From Cystobacter ferrugineus (GTDB lineage Bacteria > Myxococcota > Myxococcia > Myxococcales > Myxococcaceae): 48,785 nucleotides of DNA. Positions 35,161-42,677 of the stretch are shown one piece after another. The stretch is from NCBI RefSeq assembly GCF_001887355.1, contig NZ_MPIN01000031.1, forward strand, positions 1 through 48,785, given 5' to 3'. A program made the position numbers and the translations under genes. The notes beneath the pieces were generated by a model, which was not told the DNA's origin, searched no databases, and worked only from the letters and a program-made list of their open reading frames with translations. Position 1 is the first letter of the stretch. Each line of letters opens with the position of its first letter.

Positions 35161-36105
35161 ATGGCGCCGCGGCTCGCATCCATCTCCGTCGATCTGGACT
35201 CCCTGCCGCACTACTGCCGCATCCACGGGCTGCCCGAGTCGCTGCTGGACGCGCGTGCCCGGGGGCTCGTCTACACCACGGCGGTGCCCCGGTTGCGCGA
35301 GCTGCTCGCCCAGGTGGGTGTGCCCGGAACGCTCTTCGCCATTGGCGAGGACGTGGCGGGGGACGCGAGGGCCGCCGGGGTGTTGCGCGAGGCGCACGCG
35401 GCGGGCGTGGAGGTGGCCAGTCACAGCTTCTCGCATGACTACGCGCTGACGCGCCGCACGCCCGACGCCATCCGCGAGGACCTGCGGCGCGCGGACGAGG
35501 TGCTCGAGGCGGCCACGGGCGCGCGTCCGGAGGGTTTTCGCGCCCCGGGCTACACCCTCAACGCGGCCCTGTACGCGGCGACGGTGGAGCGGGGCTACCG
35601 CTATGGCTCCTCGGCGTTTCCCGCTACCCCGTACTACGCGGCGAAGGCGGCGGTGATGGGGGCGCTGGCGATGCTGCGGCGTCCCTCGCGGGCGGTGCTG
35701 GACTCGCCCCGGGTGCTGCTCGCGCCGCGCACTCCCTACTGGCCGGATCCGGCGCGGCCCTACACGCGGGGCCAGGGCGCGGTGCTGGAGTTGCCGATGA
35801 CGGTGGTGCCCGGCGTGCGCTTTCCCTTCATCGGCACCTTCGTCACCACGCTGCCCCTGCCGGCCGTCGAGGCCGCGTACCGGGCCTGTCAGGGGGACGT
35901 CTTCTTCAACCTGGAGCTGCACGCGGTGGACGTGCTGGACGCGGAGGATGGCATTCCGCCCGAGCTCGTGCGCCAGCAGCGGGATCTGCGCGTGCCCGCC
36001 GCGCGAAAGCTGGAGCGGCTGCGCACCGTCTTCCAGTGGCTCCGGGCCGATCGCGACGTGGTGACTCTGCGGGACGCGGCCCTCCAGCTCGCCCCCACCG
36101 TGTAG
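35161..36105 (+). CDS. NodB-type polysaccharide deacetylase
   Basis: 314 residues, with AAGGAGG before the ATG. NodB motifs: D11 and D13 in ISVDLDSLPHY, H88 and H92 in EVASHSFSHDYALTRR, and RAPGYTLN (126-133). It removes acyl groups from amino sugars or lipid-linked sugars using a divalent metal. No signal peptide, so it may act inside the cell on a lipid-linked precursor, like ArnD. Follows the GT2 gene by 39 bases. Confidence 0.88.
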   Translation: MAPRLASISVDLDSLPHYCRIHGLPESLLDARARGLVYTTAVPRLRELLAQVGVPGTLFAIGEDVAGDARAAGVLREAHAAGVEVASHSFSHDYALTRRTPDAIREDLRRADEVLEAATGARPEGFRAPGYTLNAALYAATVERGYRYGSSAFPATPYYAAKAAVMGALAMLRRPSRAVLDSPRVLLAPRTPYWPDPARPYTRGQGAVLELPMTVVPGVRFPFIGTFVTTLPLPAVEAAYRACQGDVFFNLELHAVDVLDAEDGIPPELVRQQRDLRVPAARKLERLRTVFQWLRADRDVVTLRDAALQLAPTV

Positions 36106-36120
36106 CCGCGCCGGTCGCCC

Positions 36121-38991
36121 TCAGGGGACGGGCCTGGCCACCGGGGCCTTGTTCCCGGGGGCGCCCTCGCGTGCCCGCTCCAGCAGCGCGCGCAGCTCGG
36201 CACGGCGCGGCTCGGGGGTAAGACCCAGGGCGCGTTCGAGCAGGGGGATGGCCTCGTTGCCTCGCTTCATGTGCACCAGCAACTCGCCCAGGTGGGCGAG
36301 CGAGACCGCGATCGCGGGGTGTCCGGGCCGCAGCGCCTTCTCCTGGATGGCCAACGCGCGCTCGTGGTGCGCTCGGGCCTCGGCATACCGGCCCATGTCC
36401 GCGAGCACCCGGCCCAACTCGTCGAGGATCGGGGCCACGTCCGGGTGGTCGGCACCCAGGGCCTTCTCGCGCAGGGCGAGTGCGTGCTCGAGGTGGGTGC
36501 GTGCCTCGGCGTAGCGGTGGAGTCCCCGGAGTGCCCCGCCCAGGTTGGCCAGAGGGGTGGCCAGGTCGGGGTGCTCGGGGCCCAGCAGCTTCCGCCGGAG
36601 GGCGAGCGCGCTCTCCTGCATCGTGAGCGCCTCGGAGTAGCGCCCGAGCTCGGTGAGCGCCACGCCGAGGTTGGTGAAGGAGGAGGCGACGTCGGGGTGC
36701 TCGAGCCCCAGGGCCTTCTTGCGGATGGCCAGGGCGTGCTCGTACATGTCCCGGGCCTCCTCATGGCGGCCGAGCTCCGAGAGCACCGTGCCGAGGTTGC
36801 TGTAGGACTGCGCGACGAGCGGGTGACCCTTGCCCAGGGTCTTGCGGCGCAGTTGCAACGCATGGTCGTACGAGGCGCGCGCCTGCTCGAACTGGCCCAG
36901 CTCCGCGAGCACGATGCCGAGGTTGTTGTACGAGGTGGCCACAAGGGGGTGCTCGGGTCCCAGTACCTTCTGGCGCAGGGCGAGTGCGTGCTCGTGCTTC
37001 TGCCGGGCCTCTTCGTGCCGGCCCATGCGCTGGTACGTGACGGCCTGGGTGTTGAGCGCATCCGCGCGCGTCTCGTCGTCGTCCGCGCAGTCCACGGCGG
37101 ACTCCAGTGCCAGCATCAGGCCCATGGCCTCCGGGTAGCGTCCCTGCCTCCAGCCCACCTGCCGCACGAGCACGGTCCACGCTTCGGCCACCAGCACGAG
37201 ATCCTTGCTCTTCGCGGCGAGGGGGATGGCCTGGCGCGCCAGGGCCTCGGCGTCCGCGTACTTCCCGACGGACTCCTTCAGCTTGGCCATCTGGTGGTAG
37301 GCCAGCGCTCGGAGGCGGGGGTAGCCCACCTGCTCCACCTCCCGCAGCCATTCGGTTCCGGATTCCAGCGCCTCACCATATCGAGCCGCCTTGCGCAGTG
37401 TCTCCAGCCGCTCCATCTGTGCTTGCAACGTCTCCACCCGGGCCCGCAGCGCGGGTTCCTCGGGAGGCGGTACGGCCGCCGACATCGCGTTGATATCCGT
37501 GCAGGTCTCCAGGGGAGACAGGGAGCGCGCGGCGGTCTCGGCCTGTTCCAGATGCTCCGCGTCCATATCGCGCGTGAGGACCTCCGTCGTGAGGACTCGC
37601 AACTGTTCGCGCCTGCTCTCCAGACATTCCGTTCCCCGGGCCAGCCAAGCGGGTGGGGGCTGCTCGGCTCCCTGGCTGGCCGTGCACACCTCGCCGCGCA
37701 GCTTCACCCACTGGGCGGAGTAGCCATCGAGCAGCTCCGCCACGCGCGTGAAGCTCTCCTGGGCATACGGCAGGTGGGTGTTCAGGATGGCATGCCGCAC
37801 CCGCCAGCGCATACCGAGGTCCCAGACGCCATGGAGTTGGCGCTCCAGGCGCACGCATCGGGGCCGCTCCTTGAGCATCACCACGGCGCCGACAATTAGC
37901 GCCGACAGGGTCGACATCAGGGCGGCCACGAGCACCACGCGCCTGCGCAGCCGGCGCCGCACCTCGGGGTCATCCTCCAACTCCGCGACGAGGGCCCGCA
38001 TGGACTCGGGGCGTTGCGCGGGATCGGCCCGCAGGCCCTGCATCAAGGGGTGCTCCACCCACGCGGGCACCGGCGAGTTCATGGGCGGTGGCCGCGCGCG
38101 GCCCTCGCGCTGGTTCTGGATGGACTCGGCCTGGGTGGCGCCCGCGAAGGGGTGTTGTCCGTAGAGCGCCTCGTAGAGGGCCACGCAGAAGGCGAACACG
38201 TCACTGCGGGCATCGGCCGCCTCGCCGCGCAGCAACTCGGGGGCCATGTAGCGCGGCGTGCCCAGCAGCGTGCCATGCAGGGTGAGGGGGCTGTCCAGGG
38301 CGCCCGGAGGCAGCGAGAGATTCCGGGAGACCTCGGTCGTGGGGGAGGCCGAGGCGCGCGCCAGGCCGAAGTCCGTCACCCGGGCCCGCTCGTCCCGGCC
38401 CACCAGGACGTTCTCGGGTTTGAAGTCGCGGTGGACGAGCCCCGCCTCGTGCGCGGCCGCCAGTCCGTGTCCGGCGCCCAGGTACACCGTGAGGATGTCG
38501 CGCCAGGAGCGCGGGGCCTGCTCGCACCAGCTCCGCAGCGTCTGCCCCTCCACACGCTCCATGGCGATGAAGATGGCGCCATCCTCGATGGTTCCGACGT
38601 CGTAGACGGCCACCACGTTGGGGTGGGAGAGGCGGGCCATGGCCTGGGCCTCGCGCACCATGCGGGCCTCGAGGTCCTCCTGGGGGTGGATGGCGTCCGT
38701 CTCGCGGCGCAGCAGCTTGAGGGCCACGCACCGGTCCAGCCGCGCGTCGTACGCGGACACCACCTCGCCCATGCTCCCACGGCCGAGCACCTGGAGCACC
38801 GTGTAGCGGTTGGCGAGAAGCTGTCCGGCCACCATGGGCAGGGGGGGCAGCGCGGGGGAGGCGGAAGGCGGGGCCGTCCGGGGATTCAGATCGATGACGT
38901 CCCGGATGACGGTCCGCACGAGGGTGGCATCTTCCTCGAACACGCCGGTGCCCGACTCACCGCCCTCCCCCGGTGGAGCCTTGTCCCTCAT
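36121..38991 (-). CDS. Ser/Thr protein kinase with C-terminal TPR domain
   Basis: 956 residues from ATG 38991 behind GGGAG. Kinase domain about 62-340: LGRGSMGEVVSAYD, K92, LVHRDFKPENVLVG (185-198), VTDFGLARA (205-213). A membrane segment is at 351-373. The C-terminal half (about 540-930) holds kinesin-light-chain-type TPR units of 42 residues (HEEARQKHEHALALRQKVLG and variants). This kinase-membrane-TPR design is common in myxobacteria. It converges on the deacetylase with 15 bases between stops. Confidence 0.92.
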   Translation of the reverse strand: MRDKAPPGEGGESGTGVFEEDATLVRTVIRDVIDLNPRTAPPSASPALPPLPMVAGQLLANRYTVLQVLGRGSMGEVVSAYDARLDRCVALKLLRRETDAIHPQEDLEARMVREAQAMARLSHPNVVAVYDVGTIEDGAIFIAMERVEGQTLRSWCEQAPRSWRDILTVYLGAGHGLAAAHEAGLVHRDFKPENVLVGRDERARVTDFGLARASASPTTEVSRNLSLPPGALDSPLTLHGTLLGTPRYMAPELLRGEAADARSDVFAFCVALYEALYGQHPFAGATQAESIQNQREGRARPPPMNSPVPAWVEHPLMQGLRADPAQRPESMRALVAELEDDPEVRRRLRRRVVLVAALMSTLSALIVGAVVMLKERPRCVRLERQLHGVWDLGMRWRVRHAILNTHLPYAQESFTRVAELLDGYSAQWVKLRGEVCTASQGAEQPPPAWLARGTECLESRREQLRVLTTEVLTRDMDAEHLEQAETAARSLSPLETCTDINAMSAAVPPPEEPALRARVETLQAQMERLETLRKAARYGEALESGTEWLREVEQVGYPRLRALAYHQMAKLKESVGKYADAEALARQAIPLAAKSKDLVLVAEAWTVLVRQVGWRQGRYPEAMGLMLALESAVDCADDDETRADALNTQAVTYQRMGRHEEARQKHEHALALRQKVLGPEHPLVATSYNNLGIVLAELGQFEQARASYDHALQLRRKTLGKGHPLVAQSYSNLGTVLSELGRHEEARDMYEHALAIRKKALGLEHPDVASSFTNLGVALTELGRYSEALTMQESALALRRKLLGPEHPDLATPLANLGGALRGLHRYAEARTHLEHALALREKALGADHPDVAPILDELGRVLADMGRYAEARAHHERALAIQEKALRPGHPAIAVSLAHLGELLVHMKRGNEAIPLLERALGLTPEPRRAELRALLERAREGAPGNKAPVARPVP

Positions 38992-39117
38992 GTGCCTGTC
39001 TCCCTTCGGGTCCGCGCCGTGATGGGCAGGCACTCATATCCTGGATGGGCGGCGCTTCGACAGGGGACGTTCCTGGATGTCCTGGAAGCGGGCGGGCAGG
39101 GGATGCCCCGGACGACA

Positions 39118-39144
39118 CCACCCGCCCCTGGACGAGGCGGGTGG
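39118..39144. terminator. terminator-like hairpin between DUF4142 gene and kinase
   Basis: CCACCCGCC pairs with GGCGGGTGG over a nine-base loop. No T-run follows. A smaller palindrome GAGCCCGGGCTC at 39165-39176 overlaps the DUF4142 stop codon. Together they may end that transcript or insulate the kinase promoter. Confidence 0.4.
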
Positions 39145-39174
39145 GCCGGGTTCGGCTCATGGCGGAGCCCGGGC

Positions 39175-39834
39175 TCAATCGCCGATGAAGCCCTTCAGGG
39201 TGCTGATCTGCCGCTGGTGGCTCAGCAACACGGGCGCGGTCCTGCCGAGCAGCAGGGCCAGGGACGTGTCCCCGCGGTACTCATCCAGCCCCTCATCGAC
39301 GAGTTCCCTGCCGCGCTCCTGGTCCTCCTTCACTTGATCCAGGAAGGCCCGGTCGAAGTCGACGCCGCTGCGGCTCGCCAGCTCGTCGCGCCGCTCGATG
39401 AACTCGCGCACCTGCTTGTCGACCTTCTTGTCGTAGGACTTCACGCCCTTGTGCGCGCCCTTCTCCGCGCCCTCCCAGCCGGCGCCGCCCGTGGCCGATT
39501 CCCGCGTGTTCAGGTCCACCAGGGCCAGCGAGAAGGCCTGGGCGTCCGCCAGCGCGCGCAGATCGCTCAAGTGGTTCTCATGATCCCGGACGAGCCGCTG
39601 GGCGAAGCGCCGCACCTCGGGGTTGGACGCGCGCTCCGCGGCCAGTTGGCCCAGGGCGATCTGCTGCTGGTCCAGCAGGGCGAGCTGGTCGGCGAAGCGG
39701 ACCTTCTCGGCGAGCGCCTCACCCACCATCTCCCCTCGGTTCCGGGCGGCCTTCGCCTCGTCGTGGGCACATCCCGCGCCCAGGCCCAACGCCATCACCA
39801 GACCCATGCCGCACAACATCCGACCCGTTCGCAT
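39175..39834 (-). CDS. DUF4142-like lipoprotein
   Basis: 219 residues. Lipobox GAGC with Cys22. The mature part is a helical DUF4142/ferritin-like bundle: LDQQQIALGQLAAERASNPE, VRRFAQRLVRDHENHLSDL, and FDRAFLDQVKEDQERG. The DHENH metal-like motif is typical of the family. Periplasmic or outer-membrane location; function unknown. Confidence 0.85.
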   Translation of the reverse strand: MRTGRMLCGMGLVMALGLGAGCAHDEAKAARNRGEMVGEALAEKVRFADQLALLDQQQIALGQLAAERASNPEVRRFAQRLVRDHENHLSDLRALADAQAFSLALVDLNTRESATGGAGWEGAEKGAHKGVKSYDKKVDKQVREFIERRDELASRSGVDFDRAFLDQVKEDQERGRELVDEGLDEYRGDTSLALLLGRTAPVLLSHQRQISTLKGFIGD

Positions 39835-40047
39835 GCGTTTTCTCCTTGGTTTGGAGGACCCCGGAAAGCTGGGGAGGGAGTGTGGGGCCTACAAGCGCCA
39901 GAGCGGGCGGGGGAGCGGGCCCCTGCCTCGTGCCGGGGGACGAGGGGGGCCATGGGAGCGGCCCCAGCCCGGACGCTTCTTCACTCGGACGACGCGTGTG
40001 ACGTCTTCCCCTCCCGGTGCGGAAGGCGATGGTGTAGACAGCCCTCC

Positions 40048-40902
40048 ATGCTCGAGCAGCTCGGCGACAAGGTGAAGCAGGGGCTCCGGGAGTGGACGGA
40101 GCGCATGGTGGGCCCGGAACGCAGGGGCCGCTTGAAGGCACTGGCGCGCGGCGACCACGAGTACGGGGTGGATCCCTTCGGATTCAACCTCGACTACAGC
40201 TTGTCGGCGCTCGCCCCGTTCGTGTGGCTCTACCGCAACTACCACCGGGTGGAGGTGTCCGGCATCGAGAAGCTGCCCAAGGGCCGCATGCTGCTCGTGT
40301 CCAACCACTCCGGCCAGCTCCCCATGGATGGCGCGATGATTGGCGTGTCCCTGCTGCTGGAGGCCGATCCCCCGCGCCACGTGCGCAGCATGGTGGAGAA
40401 GTGGGTGCCCACACTGCCCTATGTCTCCACGTTCATGGCCCGGGTGGGGCAGATCGTCGGCACGCCCGAGAACTGCCGCCGCCTGCTGGAGTCCGAGGAA
40501 GCCATCCTCGTCTTCCCCGAGGGCACGCGCGGCCTGGGCAAGCTGTGGCCCCAGCGCTACCAGTTGCAGGAGTTCGGTCTGGGCTTCATGCGCCTGGCCC
40601 TGGAGACGAACACGCCCATCGTCCCCGTCGCCGTGGTGGGCGCCGAGGAGCAGGCCCCCGCGCTCATGGATTTGAAGCCCGTGGCCCGGATGCTCGGCTT
40701 TCCCTCCTTCCCCATCACCGTCACCGGTCTGCCCTTGCCGCTGCCCACCAAGTACCACATCTACTTTGGTGAGCCGCTGCGCTTCACCGGCCGCCCGGAT
40801 GACGAGGACAGCGAGCTGGACAAGAAGGTCCGCACGGTGAAGACCGCCATCCAGACCATGCTCAACCAGGGACTCAAGGAGCGCCAGGGCGTCTTCTGGT
40901 AG
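40048..40902 (+). CDS. lysophospholipid acyltransferase family protein
   Basis: 284 residues from ATG 40048. The acyltransferase block I reads NHSGQLPMDG (H87, D94), with six residues between His and Asp rather than the four of PlsC. Block III is FPEGTRG (156-162). The second half includes VPVAVVGAEEQAP and KYHIYFGEPLRF. It would add a fatty acid to a glycerolipid or related acceptor at the inner membrane. The following SDR-like gene starts 20 bases downstream. Confidence 0.85.
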   Translation: MLEQLGDKVKQGLREWTERMVGPERRGRLKALARGDHEYGVDPFGFNLDYSLSALAPFVWLYRNYHRVEVSGIEKLPKGRMLLVSNHSGQLPMDGAMIGVSLLLEADPPRHVRSMVEKWVPTLPYVSTFMARVGQIVGTPENCRRLLESEEAILVFPEGTRGLGKLWPQRYQLQEFGLGFMRLALETNTPIVPVAVVGAEEQAPALMDLKPVARMLGFPSFPITVTGLPLPLPTKYHIYFGEPLRFTGRPDDEDSELDKKVRTVKTAIQTMLNQGLKERQGVFW

Positions 40903-40922
40903 GCCGCCCGGCCCCGCGTGCC

Positions 40923-41867
40923 ATGAATCAGGATCCTTCCAAGAGACCGGCCGTCGTCGTCACCGGCATCAGCGGCAACCTGGGCCGGACGCTCGCCAAG
41001 TTGCTGCACAAGCACGAGCGCATCATCGGCATCGATCGGCGCCCCTTCGCGGGCCGGCCGAAGGACGTCGAGATGCACCAGTTGGACCTGCGCAAGAAGA
41101 AGGCGGAGGACGTCTTCCGCAAGAACGAGATCCGCGCGGTCATCCACATGGGCATCATGCACGACCCGCGCATGAGCGAGGAGGAGCACCACTCCTTCAA
41201 CGTGGTGGGCACCACGCGGCTGCTCGAGTACTGCGCCAAGTACGGCGTGTCCAAGGTGGTGGTGCTCTCCTCGGCCAACGTCTACGGCCCGAGCCCGGAC
41301 AACTCCAACTTCCTCACCGAGGACGCGCCGCTCATGGCGGCCAGCCGCTTCTCGGGGGTGCGCGACCTCATCGAGGTGGACATGCTCGCGCACAGCTTCT
41401 TCTGGAAGCACCCCCACATCCAGACCGTCATCCTGCGGCCCGTGCACATCGTCGGCCCCACCATCAAGAACGCGCCGAGCAACTACCTGCGGCTGCGTCA
41501 CCCCTGGGTGATGGCGGGGTTCGATCCCATGGTGCAGCTCATCCACGTGGAGGACGTGGCGCGCGCCATGGTGGAGGCCGCCCTGCGCCCCGAGCCCAAG
41601 GGCGTCTACAACGTGGTGGGCCCAGGTGAGGTGCCCCTGTCCTCCATCCACCGCGAGCTCGAGCGCGAGCCCATCCCCGTGCCGCACCTGGTGGCCCGCC
41701 CGCTGCTCGGGGTGCTCTTCAAGTACCGGCTGGCCAACTTCCCCCCGCCCGAGTTGGACCACATCCAGTTCCTGTGCAACGTGGACGGCGCCCGCTGGCG
41801 CAAGGACGTGAGCTGGCAGCCCCAGCACTCCATGCGCGAGACCATCCGCTCCGTCCTCGGGGAGTAG
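40923..41867 (+). CDS. SDR-family NAD-dependent epimerase/dehydratase-like protein
   Basis: 314 residues. Rossmann motif VVVTGISGNLGR (11-22), LSSANVYGPS (115-124). The expected YxxxK is F143-SGV-R147 (SRFSGVRDLIE), so both catalytic residues are changed. The C-terminal half (VQLIHVEDVARAMVEAAL, YNVVGPGEVPLS) is family-typical. It may bind NAD and act as a structural or regulatory protein, or use other chemistry. It follows the acyltransferase closely. Confidence 0.85.
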   Translation: MNQDPSKRPAVVVTGISGNLGRTLAKLLHKHERIIGIDRRPFAGRPKDVEMHQLDLRKKKAEDVFRKNEIRAVIHMGIMHDPRMSEEEHHSFNVVGTTRLLEYCAKYGVSKVVVLSSANVYGPSPDNSNFLTEDAPLMAASRFSGVRDLIEVDMLAHSFFWKHPHIQTVILRPVHIVGPTIKNAPSNYLRLRHPWVMAGFDPMVQLIHVEDVARAMVEAALRPEPKGVYNVVGPGEVPLSSIHRELEREPIPVPHLVARPLLGVLFKYRLANFPPPELDHIQFLCNVDGARWRKDVSWQPQHSMRETIRSVLGE

Positions 41868-41874
41868 GCGCCGC

Positions 41875-41896
41875 CCCCTGACATCCGTGTCAGGGG
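41875..41896. repeat. perfect hairpin, REP-like
   Basis: CCCCTGACA pairs with TGTCAGGGG across a four-base loop, eight bases after the SDR gene stop. The TGTCAGG element recurs in the next hairpin. There is no T-run after it. Confidence 0.6.
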
Positions 41897-41928
41897 AGGG
41901 CTCACCCCGCGTACCGTGGAGAAAACGG

Positions 41929-41955
41929 ACACAGATGTCAGGCACCTGTGTTTTT
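41929..41955 (+). terminator. intrinsic terminator candidate for the acyltransferase-SDR unit
   Basis: ACACAG pairs with CTGTGT; the loop contains TGTCAGG as in the hairpin upstream, and five T end the structure. Stem length is modest. Confidence 0.5.
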
Positions 41956-42026
41956 CGTGACTCAGCCGGTCCCCGCTGCCCCGCGCAACCCCTTGAATTT
42001 CCAGCGCCAGGTGGCGGACAGGGGCA

Positions 42027-42042
42027 TGGCACCCCGATTGCT
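42027..42042 (+). promoter_or_regulatory. sigma-54 promoter
   Basis: TGGCAC, five bases, TTGCT: an exact match to the -24/-12 consensus with correct spacing. Predicted start of transcription is near 42053. No coding gene follows on this strand before 42678; instead an sRNA-like structure does. Confidence 0.8.
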
Positions 42043-42052
42043 CTAGCACCGG

Positions 42053-42178
42053 GACATGAAACGCGGTGAGGGCGGGCCCCGAATGCCCCTCACGTCGCGA
42101 ACCTGGTGAGGAAGTTCCATGGGGGAACTTCCGACGCCCACCGCCTCGGCCGGCCCCGGGACGGTGGGCGTTTTTTTT
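42053..42178 (+). ncRNA. sigma-54-dependent small RNA with three stem-loops (Pxr-like)
   Basis: Predicted RNA of about 126 bases. Stem-loop 1 (42062-42099) has GTGAGGG with CCCTCAC and an outer CGCG pair. Stem-loop 2 is GGAAGTTCC (42110-42118) with GGAACTTCC (42124-42132). Stem-loop 3 is CGCCCACCG with CGGTGGGCG and eight T. No ORF is present. In Myxococcus and relatives the developmental regulator Pxr is a short sRNA with a sigma-54 promoter and three stem-loops, so this may be a homologue; sequence identity could not be checked. It ends eight bases before a convergent lipoprotein gene. Confidence 0.72.
42135..42178 (+). terminator. intrinsic terminator of the small RNA
   Basis: CGCCCACCG at 42135-42143 pairs with CGGTGGGCG at 42162-42170, followed by eight T. 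It is one of the clearest terminators in the window. Confidence 0.92.
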
Positions 42179-42186
42179 GCCCGCGC

Positions 42187-42606
42187 TCAGGGCAGCGCGC
42201 CGTCGAAGGGACCTCCGGTCTGCTTCTCCAGCAGCCACTTGCCGTCCCGGTAGACGAACTCCGAGGTGACCTGCTCCTCCTTCACCGACATCGAGGGCAG
42301 GCGCGTCCAGCGCATGCGGCTGGTGACGCGCGCCCGCTGTCCTTCCTCCAGCAGCTCGACGCCCTCGAGCTCATAGTCGGAGATGTCCAGGTCCTTCTCG
42401 TCGTTGTTCTCCCGGAGGGCTTTCTCGAAGTCCTTCTGGCGCTCGGGCACGACGTACCGGCTGGCGACCCGGTAGTCCTTCCATCGCACCCGCTGGTGGA
42501 AGGCGTCCACCGTGGGGCTCAGGGTCTCGAGGTCGATCTTCTTCTTCGTGTGGGCGCATCCCCCACCCAGGCAGAGCGCGAGGAGCACGGCAAGCAGGCG
42601 ATTCAC
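42187..42606 (-). CDS. small lipoprotein of unknown function
   Basis: 139 residues from GTG 42606, which gives a clean signal MNRLLAVLLALCLGGGC; a longer frame to 42648 is less likely. After the lipidated Cys the protein is a NTF2-like or cone-shaped domain with VDAFHQRVRWKDYRVASRYV, VPERQKDFEKAL, and SEFVYRDGKWLLEKQTGG. No family is named. It converges on the sRNA and is divergent from the TPR gene. Confidence 0.8.
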   Translation of the reverse strand: MNRLLAVLLALCLGGGCAHTKKKIDLETLSPTVDAFHQRVRWKDYRVASRYVVPERQKDFEKALRENNDEKDLDISDYELEGVELLEEGQRARVTSRMRWTRLPSMSVKEEQVTSEFVYRDGKWLLEKQTGGPFDGALP

Positions 42607-42677
42607 CCGAAGGACGCTAGCACCCAATGTCGGGGGGGCGAAACGCACGAGGGCGCGGTGCTATGTTCCGCCACCGC

